A stretch of DNA of 10,145 nucleotides from Acidobacteriota bacterium (GTDB lineage: Bacteria; Acidobacteriota; Vicinamibacteria; Vicinamibacterales; 2-12-FULL-66-21). Within the stretch, counting starts at the first letter, position 1. Each line of letters begins with the position of its first letter. The position numbers and the translations under genes are program-made. The stretch spans positions 1 to 10,145 of the forward strand of contig JACDCA010000770.1 in the NCBI GenBank assembly GCA_013694635.1. Direction: 5' to 3'. The notes beneath the pieces are model-generated. The model saw only the letters and a program-made list of their open reading frames with translations. It was not told where the DNA came from and searched no databases. Shown here piece by piece: positions 1-6,008 of the stretch.

Positions 1-24
1 GAACCAGCCCGGCTGCCTTCGACG

Positions 25-603
25 GTGCTCAGGCCAAGGAAGCCGGCCTCCACCGAAGACGCGCCGGATAGCCGCGTCAGACGAACCGCGCTCTTTCTGT
101 CGGGCGCCGCGATCGGGTTATTCGCGCACGAGACGGGACATCTTGCCTTCGACGTGGCGTTTGACGCCGATCCGCGGTTGAAACCTGTCGACTTCCACGG
201 CATTCCCTTTTTCGCGCTCACCCACCGAAAGCAGCTGTCACCGCGCCGCGAGGCGATCGTCTCGTCCGCAGGGTTCTGGGTGCAGCACGCGACCGACGAA
301 TGGATCCTGACAAAACGTCCGGACCTCCGCCGCGAGCGCGCGCCGCTTGTCAAAGGTGTGCTGGCATTCAACGTCCTGACGTCGGTCGCCTACGCGGGCG
401 CGGCGTTCGGCAGGACGGGCCCGTTCGAACGCGACACACGCGCAATCGCCGACGCCACGCGTGTGGACGAACGATGGATCGGCGCCATCGTCCTTGCGCC
501 GGCGCTATTGGATACGTGGCGGTACTTTCACCCGGAGTCGAAAGCGGCAGCCTGGCTTTCGCGCGGCGTGAAAATCGGGATGGTCGCGTTGGCCGTCCGT
601 TGA
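25..603 (+). CDS. Putative HExxH membrane metalloprotease-like protein
   Basis: A protein of about 192 residues from a GTG start. The frame stays open to the window edge (no stop in bases 1-24), so the true start may lie upstream. A hydrophobic segment (about residues 21-34) runs straight into HETGH (H35, E36, H39), the HExxH zinc-site pattern. A small-residue segment SSAGFWVQH (80-88) and a late LLD (D163) sit roughly where site-2-protease (M50) proteins carry their AGP-like segment and third zinc ligand (LDG). Hydrophobic stretches at about 108-128 and 152-162 suggest a multi-pass membrane protein. From this I infer a divergent M50-like intramembrane peptidase, but the protein is short, lacks the canonical NxxPxxxLDG string and could simply be an uncharacterised membrane protein. 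The HExxH motif is seen; the enzymatic role is inferred. It stands alone and converges on the fabZ-like gene. Confidence 0.6.
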   Translation: MLRPRKPASTEDAPDSRVRRTALFLSGAAIGLFAHETGHLAFDVAFDADPRLKPVDFHGIPFFALTHRKQLSPRREAIVSSAGFWVQHATDEWILTKRPDLRRERAPLVKGVLAFNVLTSVAYAGAAFGRTGPFERDTRAIADATRVDERWIGAIVLAPALLDTWRYFHPESKAAAWLSRGVKIGMVALAVR

Positions 604-610
604 GAATGGG

Positions 611-658
611 CAGCCCTGAAGGGCTGGACACCCTGACGATCGGCAGCCCTAAGGGCTG
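611..658. repeat. Two tandem CAGCCCT/AGGGCTG palindromic repeats
   Basis: Two near-identical units lie between convergent genes. The first is CAGCCCTGAAGGGCTG at 611-626 (7-bp arms, 2-nt loop). The second is CAGCCCTAAGGGCTG at 644-658 (7-bp arms, 1-nt loop). Both are followed by GGAC. They start 8 bases after the stop of the upstream gene and end just before the fabZ-like stop codon at 661-663. Each unit is nearly self-complementary, so it could fold in RNA from either strand and may act as a bidirectional terminator or transcript-end protector. There is no U-tract, so a classical intrinsic terminator is not supported. The pattern looks like a dispersed genomic palindrome family. Confidence 0.75.
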
Positions 659-660
659 GA

Positions 661-1125
661 CTACGGTGAGTGTGACGGTGTCGCGGCGGGGCCGAGGGCG
701 AACGTCATCGTGCCTTCGCAGACCACTTTTTCGTCGACACGCGCGATGCCCCGCAACAGGCCCATGCGGCTGCGCAGACGGCGCACGAGCGCTTCGATCA
801 CGACCACGTCACCGGGGTGCACCGGATGCCGGTACCTGACCCGCTCGATGCCCATGAAATAAATGAGCTTCTCGCGATTCTCCGGCTTCGCGAGAATCAT
901 GATCGCCCCGACTTGCGCAATCGCCTCGGTCAGGATGGTGGGCGGAAGCGCCGGCCGCTCCCCCGTACCGTGCGCGAGGTAACGCTCGTTGAGCGTCACG
1001 TTCTTGATGCCGACGATCCGTTTGTCTGGCTCGAACTCGGTGATCCGGTCCACGAGCAGGAACGGATACCGGTGCGGCAGAATGCGTTCGATGGCGGAGT
1101 AATCCAGCGGGAGGGACAGGTCCAT
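661..1125 (-). CDS. fabZ: FabZ-like 3-hydroxyacyl-ACP dehydratase (hotdog fold)
   Basis: A 154-residue protein, the usual size for FabZ, which dehydrates (3R)-hydroxyacyl-ACP to trans-2-enoyl-ACP in cytoplasmic fatty-acid synthesis. The N-terminal LPHRYPFLLVDRI (residues 16-28) is a hallmark of FabZ. The EAIAQ helix (67-71) supplies the conserved catalytic Glu (E67), and HPVHPGD (100-106) and the C-terminal GTMTFAL (138-144) also fit. The active-site loop is unusual: the canonical GHFPGxPxxPG is replaced by AHGTGERPALPPT (51-63), so H52 is offset by one residue relative to the downstream PxxP-E spacing. The protein may therefore be a divergent subfamily or a hotdog protein with changed activity. 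I chose ATG at 1125 because the FabZ homology starts there. There is no clear Shine-Dalgarno, but a TATACT -10-like box lies 13 nt upstream. It is not in an lpx/fab cluster and diverges from the phosphatase gene. Confidence 0.85.
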   Translation of the reverse strand: MDLSLPLDYSAIERILPHRYPFLLVDRITEFEPDKRIVGIKNVTLNERYLAHGTGERPALPPTILTEAIAQVGAIMILAKPENREKLIYFMGIERVRYRHPVHPGDVVVIEALVRRLRSRMGLLRGIARVDEKVVCEGTMTFALGPAATPSHSP

Positions 1126-1138
1126 GGGTGAATTTGCA

Positions 1139-1146
1139 AGTATAAT
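1139..1146. promoter_or_regulatory. Overlapping divergent -10 elements, fabZ-like / phosphatase
   Basis: On the plus strand a perfect TATAAT lies at 1141-1146. On the minus strand TATACT (5 of 6 matches) is read from 1144 to 1139. The two hexamers share 1141-1144. Using the usual 6-7 nt from -10 to transcription start, the minus transcript would begin near 1132, leaving about 7 nt before the fabZ-like ATG. The plus transcript would begin near 1153, which excludes the TTG at 1150 as a start and leaves about 78 nt before GTG 1231. No good -35 is visible for either direction, so this is a moderate inference based on the only AT-rich core in the intergenic space. Confidence 0.4.
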
Positions 1147-1230
1147 CCGTTGTTCTCGCCGCGTTCCGGTCCGGCTGAATTCGGACCCCGCGACAAACGT
1201 CCGCCCAGACGGCACCATCGATACCCGTTC

Positions 1231-3015
1231 GTGAATCATCAGCCCCCAGCAGACGGTCCCACGATCGAGACTCCCACGCTCTCGTCGGACGAGCTGCTCA
1301 CCACGCTCTTCGACTTGGGGCGGCAGGTGTCGGCCGTGCTCGATCTCAACGAACTGCTCGAGCAGATCCCGCGCCTCATCCGCCGCCTGATCCCGTTCGA
1401 AGCGTTGGCTGTCTACCTGCTCGACGAGAAACGCGGCGAGCTGCGCATCGCGTACTCCGTGGGGTACCCGGAGAAAGGCCACTTGATGACGCTCGGCCGC
1501 GGCGAGGGACTGGTTGGCGCGGCGGTGGAGAACGAGCAGGCGCTGCTCGTCAATGACCTGACCGCGGACGCCCGATACATCGAGCTCGTTCCGGGCATGC
1601 AGTCGGAGATCGTCGTCCCGCTCCTCCACAAGTCGCGGCCGATCGGCGCGTTGAATCTCCTCGGCCCGAACGCCAACCAGTTCACGCACCGCGACGTCTC
1701 GATCCTCAGCCAGTTCGCCGTGCAGGTCGCCGCGGCCCTCGTCAACGCGAGGCTCTACGAGCGCAGCCGGCTCGATGCCGAAGCGTTCGAAACGCTCGCG
1801 GAGATCGGCCGTGAAGTGGCGTCGGTCCTCGACCTCGAGGAGCTGTTCACGCGGATCGCGCAGCTGACACGCCGCGTCATCGACTACCGCACCTTCGGCA
1901 TCTTCCTGCTCAACGACATCGGCGAGCTGGAGATCAAGGTGGCCGTGAAGTTCGGCGAGAAGGTGGACGTGCCGCGGATCCGGCTCGGCGAGGGACTCGT
2001 CGGGTACTCCGCATTGCACCGTGAACCGGTGCTCGTGTCCGACGTGTCGCAGGACCCACGCTACATCAGCGTCGTGCCAGACGTGCGTTCGGAGCTGGCC
2101 ATTCCGCTGCTTTTGAAAGACCGATGCATCGGCGTCGTCGATCTGGAAAGTCCTGAGCTCGACGCGTTCTCGAAGCGCGATGTCGAGATCCTCACGCTGC
2201 TCGCCGGTCAGGCGGCCGTGGCGATCGAAAACGCCAGCCTCTACGAGGAAGTGCGGTCGACGCAGGAGCGCCTCGAGAAGGAAGTTCGTTTCGCCCAGCG
2301 CGTCCAGGCCGCCCTTCTGCCTGCGGGACCCCCGAAACGTCTCAAGGGAGTCGAGCTTGCCGCCGCCTTTGCCTCCGCGCGCGAACTCGGCGGCGACTTC
2401 CACGACTATCTTTCACCCGAATCGCACACGCTGGTAGTCGTGCTTGGCGACGTTTCCGGGAAGGGTGTGCCGGCCGCGCTCTACAGCGCGTTCGCCGCGG
2501 AGCTCGTGCGCGGGCGCACGTTCCGCCGCCGTTACCTGCCCGACCGCTCCAGCCCGTCAGCCGTGCTCTCATCGGTGAACACGATCCTGCACCAGCGGCA
2601 GCTCGAGGAGTACTACTGCACGCTCTGCTACGCGGTCTTCGATCTCAAGCGCCGGGTGTTGACGATGTCGAACTCGGGATTGCCGTACCCCGTGAGGTGT
2701 TCAGCGGACGGATGCGCGCAGATCGAGCTACCGGGCGTCCCCCTTGGTTCGTTCCCCGGAACGATCTACGACGAATTGACACTCACGTTGCACGCGGGAG
2801 ATGTCTTCGTCTTCTGTTCGGATGGTGTCTTCGAAGCGATGAACGGCGCGTGGCAGGAGTTCACTGCGGAACGCCTCATACAGGTAGTCGAGCGAACCCG
2901 GGAGCTACCGGCGCAAAAAATCGTGGACTCGATCTTCGAAGCCGTTCACGAGTGGCGTGGAGATGCACCGCCGAACGACGACATGACCGCAGTGGCGGTC
3001 AAAATCACCGCCTGA
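1231..3015 (+). CDS. Double-GAF RsbU/SpoIIE-type PP2C phosphatase
   Basis: A 594-residue cytoplasmic protein with no TM segment. Two GAF sensor domains (about residues 20-178 and 182-340) are joined by a helix/coiled-coil linker (LYEEVRSTQERLEKEV region, about 340-362) to a C-terminal PPM/PP2C domain (about 365-594). The metal-binding motifs are intact: GGDF (D389), GDVSGKG (D407), SDGVFE (D531) and NDDMT (D583/D584). Proteins of this architecture dephosphorylate phosphoserine on anti-sigma-factor antagonists in partner-switching pathways; that role is inferred by family, and no STAS antagonist or RsbW-type kinase is in the window. The frame is open back to a TTG at 1150, but that codon overlaps the expected promoter and its extra 27 residues look non-domain, so I prefer GTG 1231. 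Neither start has a clear Shine-Dalgarno. It diverges from the fabZ-like gene and converges on the OB-fold lipoprotein gene. Confidence 0.9.
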   Translation: MNHQPPADGPTIETPTLSSDELLTTLFDLGRQVSAVLDLNELLEQIPRLIRRLIPFEALAVYLLDEKRGELRIAYSVGYPEKGHLMTLGRGEGLVGAAVENEQALLVNDLTADARYIELVPGMQSEIVVPLLHKSRPIGALNLLGPNANQFTHRDVSILSQFAVQVAAALVNARLYERSRLDAEAFETLAEIGREVASVLDLEELFTRIAQLTRRVIDYRTFGIFLLNDIGELEIKVAVKFGEKVDVPRIRLGEGLVGYSALHREPVLVSDVSQDPRYISVVPDVRSELAIPLLLKDRCIGVVDLESPELDAFSKRDVEILTLLAGQAAVAIENASLYEEVRSTQERLEKEVRFAQRVQAALLPAGPPKRLKGVELAAAFASARELGGDFHDYLSPESHTLVVVLGDVSGKGVPAALYSAFAAELVRGRTFRRRYLPDRSSPSAVLSSVNTILHQRQLEEYYCTLCYAVFDLKRRVLTMSNSGLPYPVRCSADGCAQIELPGVPLGSFPGTIYDELTLTLHAGDVFVFCSDGVFEAMNGAWQEFTAERLIQVVERTRELPAQKIVDSIFEAVHEWRGDAPPNDDMTAVAVKITA

Positions 3016-3022
3016 AAACAAA

Positions 3023-3094
3023 AACCACAGAGAAACAGAGAACACAGAAAAACTCTTCACTCAGAGTGTTCTGTGCCTCTGCGTCTCTGTGGTT
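3023..3094. repeat. CCACAGAG-type imperfect inverted repeat, possible bidirectional terminator
   Basis: The left arm (3023-3055, AACCACAGAGAAACAGAG...) is the imperfect reverse complement of the right arm (3064-3094, ...GCGTCTCTGTGGTT), with a loop of about 8 nt. The element is A-rich on one side and T-rich on the other, unlike the GC-rich genes around it. It starts 8 bases after the phosphatase stop and ends 7 bases before the stop codon of the convergent lipoprotein gene, so it occupies the whole junction. Its translation gives peptides such as VFCASASLW, which I recognise as a recurring product of spurious ORFs over this type of repeat in many bacteria. It could fold in transcripts from either side and so terminate both; that function is inferred. 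Confidence 0.75.
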
Positions 3095-3101
3095 AGACTG
3101 C

Positions 3102-3488
3102 TCAGCGGCCTCTAAAGGCGACGTCGCGCTCCTGCAGATGCAGCCCGATAGCCTGGCCGCCGAAGTTGGCGACGTCACCGACCTTGCCCCTGACGCGCAC
3201 TCGATCACCCTTCGACACCCGGTCGCTGCGGCGCTGTGAGATCACGGTCACTTCGCCGGTTCCATCGTCCACCTTGTAAAAGCGGTACGGCAGGAGAGGA
3301 ATGGCCCACGAGCTCGTCACGACGCCGTCGATCGAGACCGTGCGGTCGTGGTAGCGGCCCGTGTTGTTCTTCAGGTCCGAGACCGTTGTTTGACGTGACA
3401 GTGAGCAGCCGGCAACCGTGGCGACGAGCGCCAGCGCTACAACAGCCGTGGTCCAGCCCCTTCGGGCCGTCGAGACAATTTGACGCAT
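3102..3488 (-). CDS. Small OB-fold lipoprotein of unknown function
   Basis: A 128-residue predicted lipoprotein. The N-terminus has basic residues (R2, R9, R10), a hydrophobic core (about 13-24) and a lipobox VAGC with C28 as the lipidated cysteine. The mature part (RTVSIDGVV..., FYKVDDGTGEVTVIS, GDRVRVRGKVGDV...) has the beta-strand spacing and VxxxGxV / DDGTGExxV signatures of bacterial OB-fold proteins. Such domains occur both in nucleic-acid-binding proteins and in small envelope proteins; because this one is exported, an envelope role is more likely, but no function can be assigned. ATG 3488 is chosen because GGAG lies 8 nt upstream and the signal peptide starts right there. The open frame continues upstream to 3752 but encodes arginine-rich non-domain sequence. 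Confidence 0.8.
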   Translation of the reverse strand: MRQIVSTARRGWTTAVVALALVATVAGCSLSRQTTVSDLKNNTGRYHDRTVSIDGVVTSSWAIPLLPYRFYKVDDGTGEVTVISQRRSDRVSKGDRVRVRGKVGDVANFGGQAIGLHLQERDVAFRGR

Positions 3489-3727
3489 TTTCAGTTCTCC
3501 ACCGCCAGAGAAACGAATGGCCGCGCGAAATCGGCCTGACTTGCGACGGGATCCGGCGATGCCAGCGCCTGCCTGATTAACGAACCCCGTTGATTCCGCG
3601 CGACCACGGAGCTCTACATCAATTCGCGTACCCGCGAAAATCCTTGAAAAAAATAGCAAACGGGAGGCCAGCCGTCCATTCGCGGTGACGGGGAGCGACC
3701 TCTGCGCATGACGCGCGCGGGAACAAC

Positions 3728-3739
3728 CTTTCCGGAAAG
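3728..3739. promoter_or_regulatory. Perfect 12-bp palindrome CTTTCCGGAAAG, candidate operator
   Basis: CTTTCCGGAAAG is exactly self-complementary and lies about 78 bases upstream of the PDZ gene start. It falls between a GGAAC motif (3720-3724) and CGTCTC (3745-3750), which resemble ECF sigma-factor boxes although the 19-nt spacing is too long for most ECF sigmas. The position suits a dimeric repressor or activator site, but a palindrome of this length is only weak evidence alone. Confidence 0.3.
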
Positions 3740-3766
3740 CTCTGCGTCTCACGGTTAGAACACGAA

Positions 3767-3791
3767 AGCTTCCAGCTTCGAGCTGGGAGCT
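3767..3791. repeat. AGCT-rich hairpin in the PDZ gene leader
   Basis: AGCTTCCAGCT (3767-3777) pairs with AGCTGGGAGCT (3781-3791) around a TCG loop, with a single mismatch. AAAGCT flanks it on both sides (3765-3770 and 3793-3798). It lies 12 bases upstream of the Shine-Dalgarno of the PDZ gene, so if transcribed it would fold in the 5' leader. The repeated AGCTnnCAGCT pattern resembles the short AGCT-type dispersed repeats of this genome type, and a smaller relative occurs at 7547-7568. Confidence 0.6.
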
Positions 3792-3803
3792 GAAAGCTAA
3801 TTT

Positions 3804-3808
3804 GGAGG
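3804..3808 (+). promoter_or_regulatory. Shine-Dalgarno GGAGG of the PDZ gene
   Basis: GGAGG ends 8 nt before ATG 3817. It decides the start: the alternative TTG at 3802 would place this ribosome-binding site inside the coding region. Confidence 0.85.
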
Positions 3809-3816
3809 TTTTCTGT

Positions 3817-4695
3817 ATGAAGTTCTGGAAATCAGCAGCCCTGGCGACGAGCCTGGCGGCTGCAGCCGGTCTGGGCGCGGCTTTGGCGCCCGCGGCTCAC
3901 GGTCAGACCCGCGCGCCGCGGATCGTCACTCCTCGGGCGGCTGAAGTGTTCGGGCTCGGCGGCAGCCGGCTCGGCGTGTCGATCAGCGACGTCAGCGCCG
4001 ACGACACCAAGGGGAAAGGCAACGCCGGCGTGGAGATCGACGAAGTCGACGAGGACAGCCCGGCTTCCAAGGCCGGCTTGAAAAAAGGGGACGTCGTTGT
4101 CGAGTTCGACGGAGAACGCGTCCGCAGCGCGCGACAGTTCACGCGACTGGTCTCCGAAACTCCGCCCGGCCGCACCGTGGCCGCGACGGTCGTGCGCGAT
4201 GGTCAGCGCGTCAACGTGAGCGTCACGCCGCGCGATGGGAACAACTTCCGCTTCCTCGAAGGGGACAACTGGCTGAGTATTCCGCCGCCTGCGCCCATGG
4301 CGGTGAGGCCGCCCTCTCCTCCGGCCGCGCCACGCCCGCCGGTCCCCCCGTCGTTCGAGAGCTTCTTCTGGCGCTCGGGCAACCGGCTCGGGGTCACCAC
4401 CGAGGACCTTTCGCCTCAGCTCGCCGAATACTTCGGAGCCAAGGACGGTGTGCTGGTCTCCTCTGTGGAAGCGGATTCCGCTGCAGCGAAGGCAGGCGTC
4501 AAGGCAGGGGACGTCATCTCGACTGTCAACGGCAGTTCGGTGGCGAACGCGTCAGAACTGCGACGACGCCTGTCGAGTGTGGACCCGGGCGACGAGTTCA
4601 CGCTGGGCATCGTCAGAGACAAGCGGACGATGACGCTGAAAGGAAAGTTCGAGAACGCCCCGGAGCGTCGCCGTACGACGCGGACGATTCTCTAG
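3817..4695 (+). CDS. Exported tandem-PDZ protein (HtrA-like PDZ, no protease domain)
   Basis: A 292-residue protein with an N-terminal signal peptide (MKFWK, hydrophobic Ala/Leu core about residues 7-24, likely cleavage near AHG-Q at 29/30), so it is expected in the periplasm or secreted. PDZ1 (about 51-143) carries RLGVSI, the DEDSPASKAGLKKGDVVVEFDG signature and a late VxVTPRDG strand. A proline-rich linker (about 156-179, PPPAPMAVRPPSPP...) leads to PDZ2 (about 189-280), with RLGVTTEDLS, ADSAAAKAGVKAGDVISTVNG and LGIVRDK. This is the HtrA/DegP PDZ-PDZ arrangement, but there is no trypsin-like catalytic domain or His/Asp/Ser triad. I infer a scaffold, chaperone or adaptor that binds exposed C-termini of envelope proteins. 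Its TAG stop overlaps that of the convergent GAF gene. Confidence 0.85.
   Translation: MKFWKSAALATSLAAAAGLGAALAPAAHGQTRAPRIVTPRAAEVFGLGGSRLGVSISDVSADDTKGKGNAGVEIDEVDEDSPASKAGLKKGDVVVEFDGERVRSARQFTRLVSETPPGRTVAATVVRDGQRVNVSVTPRDGNNFRFLEGDNWLSIPPPAPMAVRPPSPPAAPRPPVPPSFESFFWRSGNRLGVTTEDLSPQLAEYFGAKDGVLVSSVEADSAAAKAGVKAGDVISTVNGSSVANASELRRRLSSVDPGDEFTLGIVRDKRTMTLKGKFENAPERRRTTRTIL
4692..4695. other. Overlapping convergent stop codons on CTAG
   Basis: The plus-strand PDZ gene stops with TAG at 4693-4695 and the minus-strand GAF gene stops with TAG read from 4694 to 4692, so the palindrome CTAG serves both stops. No terminator hairpin is visible between them, so the two transcripts probably overlap at their 3' ends. 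Confidence 0.85.
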
Positions 4696-5990
4696 ACCGC
4701 TTCGCTTCTGGAATGGGCCCGCGTGGCTGGCGCCACGAGCGTTGCGAGCTGGGCTGCGACGATCGTGGCAAGTGCCAGCCTCGCGGGCTGCCGTTCCCCG
4801 CCGTGCCCGACTTCCGCTGACATTACCCCGATACAGCCCGAGGGATTGACCAGAGGCGCGGCGATAGCGCCGGGGGCGGTCTGGTTCCCCTTCAGCGTCT
4901 GCAGCAATCCCGTGCGGAACGCCGCGGCGATAACATTCTCCCCGTCCTTCCTGATGGTTCCCACGCGCGACACGACGTGCGGGGGGTACCCGTGCGCAGC
5001 AATCGCGGTCAGCTCGACCGCGTCGGGGTCGGCTACCCACAGCATCACGCCTGATGCGTCGAGAGCGGTCGCCGCGCGCGCGAGCAGACCCGGCAACGCC
5101 GTGGTATCGGCCAGGCGCGCCAGCTCCCGGCAGACCTCGGCGACGGTTTGAATGTCCGGCGCGAAATCCACGCGTTGTGTCTCGGGTTCGGGCTTCTGTT
5201 CCGCTGGCGGGGCCGCGGGCGACGGCACGGGCACGGCGGCGGTGCGCGCGAGCGGACGGAATTGGAATTCTTCGGCCGGATCCGGCTCCACCGCCATTCC
5301 CCCGATTTCGTCGGGAGGCCGTTCCGCGTCAGCGGACAGCCGGCCGATCAACTCAGCTGGAGCGGCACCGCCGGCATGACGGTCTGGCGGCGCGGGGGTC
5401 AGCAGAACGAGGACCAAAAGCACGAGGCCTGCGGCCGCCGTCACGAAGCTGACTTGTTCGCCGCGCGCCCCGGCGCGCGCCGTCGCGGCGTCGGTGGCCT
5501 CGACGTAGCGCGCCTGCTCGAGCGCCGCGAGGATCTCTTCGGTCGTTTCCAGCCCGTCCGAGAAAATCAGATCGGACGCCAGGATCTTCTGGTTGCCGGC
5601 CGCATATTCGCGCGCCCGGCGGTCCATCCGCTCGAACTCCTGCAGCGCCTGCGCGGCGCCTTCCATGGCGACCCGGCTCGAGGGCGCCGTGCTTGCCCCC
5701 TGCACGGTCGTCAGCGATTCGCGAAGCGCGTGGGTTGCGGCGTCAACCTTCGGGAACCAGAACTTTTCGCTCTGGCCCTGCGAGACGTAGCCCTGTTGTG
5801 CGCTGCGGAGATCGAAGGTCTGCCGGATGGCCGTCGCAAGGCGCGTCTCGAGCGAACGCGCGTCAGCGACGACGGCGTGCGCGCGTTTTTCGATATTCCA
5901 GAAAAGAAATGCCGCAGCAAGGACGCTGACGGCCGCGAGAAGCAACAGACTCACTCGAACCGCCCGGCTTCTCAAGAGGGGGTGATCCAA
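4692..5990 (-). CDS. Two-TM sensor-like protein with C-terminal GAF domain
   Basis: A 432-residue inner-membrane protein. TM1 (about 13-31) and TM2 (about 181-198) flank a helical, presumably periplasmic domain (about 32-180) whose DLRSAQQGYVSQGQ resembles CHASE3/four-helix-bundle sensor regions. A low-complexity Pro/Ala/Glu linker (about 199-275) leads to a cytoplasmic GAF-like domain (about 283-420: VCRELARLADTTALPGLL, ASGVMLWVADPD, GAIAAPLVNPSGCIGVM). There is no HAMP, histidine-kinase, GGDEF, methyl-accepting or phosphatase output, so it looks like a receptor that must signal through another protein. A link to the nearby double-GAF PP2C phosphatase is speculative. The start is TTG 5990 with no Shine-Dalgarno; a TATAGT box 10 nt upstream suggests a nearly leaderless message. 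An internal GTG further in (VSLLLL) is possible but would cut into the N-terminal flank of TM1. Confidence 0.8.
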   Translation of the reverse strand: MDHPLLRSRAVRVSLLLLAAVSVLAAAFLFWNIEKRAHAVVADARSLETRLATAIRQTFDLRSAQQGYVSQGQSEKFWFPKVDAATHALRESLTTVQGASTAPSSRVAMEGAAQALQEFERMDRRAREYAAGNQKILASDLIFSDGLETTEEILAALEQARYVEATDAATARAGARGEQVSFVTAAAGLVLLVLVLLTPAPPDRHAGGAAPAELIGRLSADAERPPDEIGGMAVEPDPAEEFQFRPLARTAAVPVPSPAAPPAEQKPEPETQRVDFAPDIQTVAEVCRELARLADTTALPGLLARAATALDASGVMLWVADPDAVELTAIAAHGYPPHVVSRVGTIRKDGENVIAAAFRTGLLQTLKGNQTAPGAIAAPLVNPSGCIGVMSAEVGHGGERQPARLALATIVAAQLATLVAPATRAHSRSEAV

Positions 5991-6000
5991 AGCGAGAGTT

Positions 6001-6008
6001 ACTATAAC
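6001..6008. promoter_or_regulatory. Overlapping divergent -10 elements, GAF gene / lipid kinase
   Basis: The 29-bp gap between the divergent starts contains GTTACTATAAC (5998-6008), a near palindrome. On the plus strand TATAAC lies at 6003-6008, 11 nt before GTG 6020. On the minus strand TATAGT is read from 6006 to 6001, 10 nt before TTG 5990. The usual -10 to start spacing would leave only about 4 nt of leader on each side, in keeping with the missing Shine-Dalgarno sequences. No good -35 box is seen, so the call is tentative. Confidence 0.4.

Larger units (their letters stand above)
3489..3816. other. 328-bp divergent intergenic region, mostly unassigned
   Basis: This gap separates the divergent OB-fold lipoprotein and PDZ genes. 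I find no convincing sigma-70 -35/-10 pair on either strand. Visible items are an A-rich run near 3643-3652, a perfect 12-bp palindrome at 3728-3739, a weak ECF-sigma-like pair (GGAAC at 3720-3724 and CGTCTC at 3745-3750, spacing longer than usual) and an AGCT-rich hairpin at 3767-3791. A 16-codon ATG frame at 3708-3758 is too weakly supported to call. Confidence 0.6.

Noticed and set aside
1126..2403. Long minus-strand open frame (about 425 codons) continuous with and upstream of the fabZ-like gene
   Set aside because: It is antisense to the phosphatase gene, whose domains and catalytic motifs are clear. The minus translation is rich in Arg/Glu/His with no domain, and FabZ homology begins only at ATG 1125. 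It reflects codon bias in a GC-rich gene.
2697..3239. Plus-strand open frame crossing the phosphatase end and the CCACAGAG repeat
   Set aside because: It overlaps a well-supported gene in another frame and then runs through a repeat known to create spurious ORFs.
3489..3752. N-terminal extension of the OB-fold lipoprotein gene
   Set aside because: It would bury the lipoprotein signal peptide inside the protein; ATG 3488 has a good GGAG and the lipobox at the right distance.
3708..3758. 16-codon ATG frame upstream of the PDZ gene as a leader peptide
   Set aside because: Its upstream purine tract is too far from the ATG, and it has no amino-acid run or attenuator structure that would support a leader peptide.
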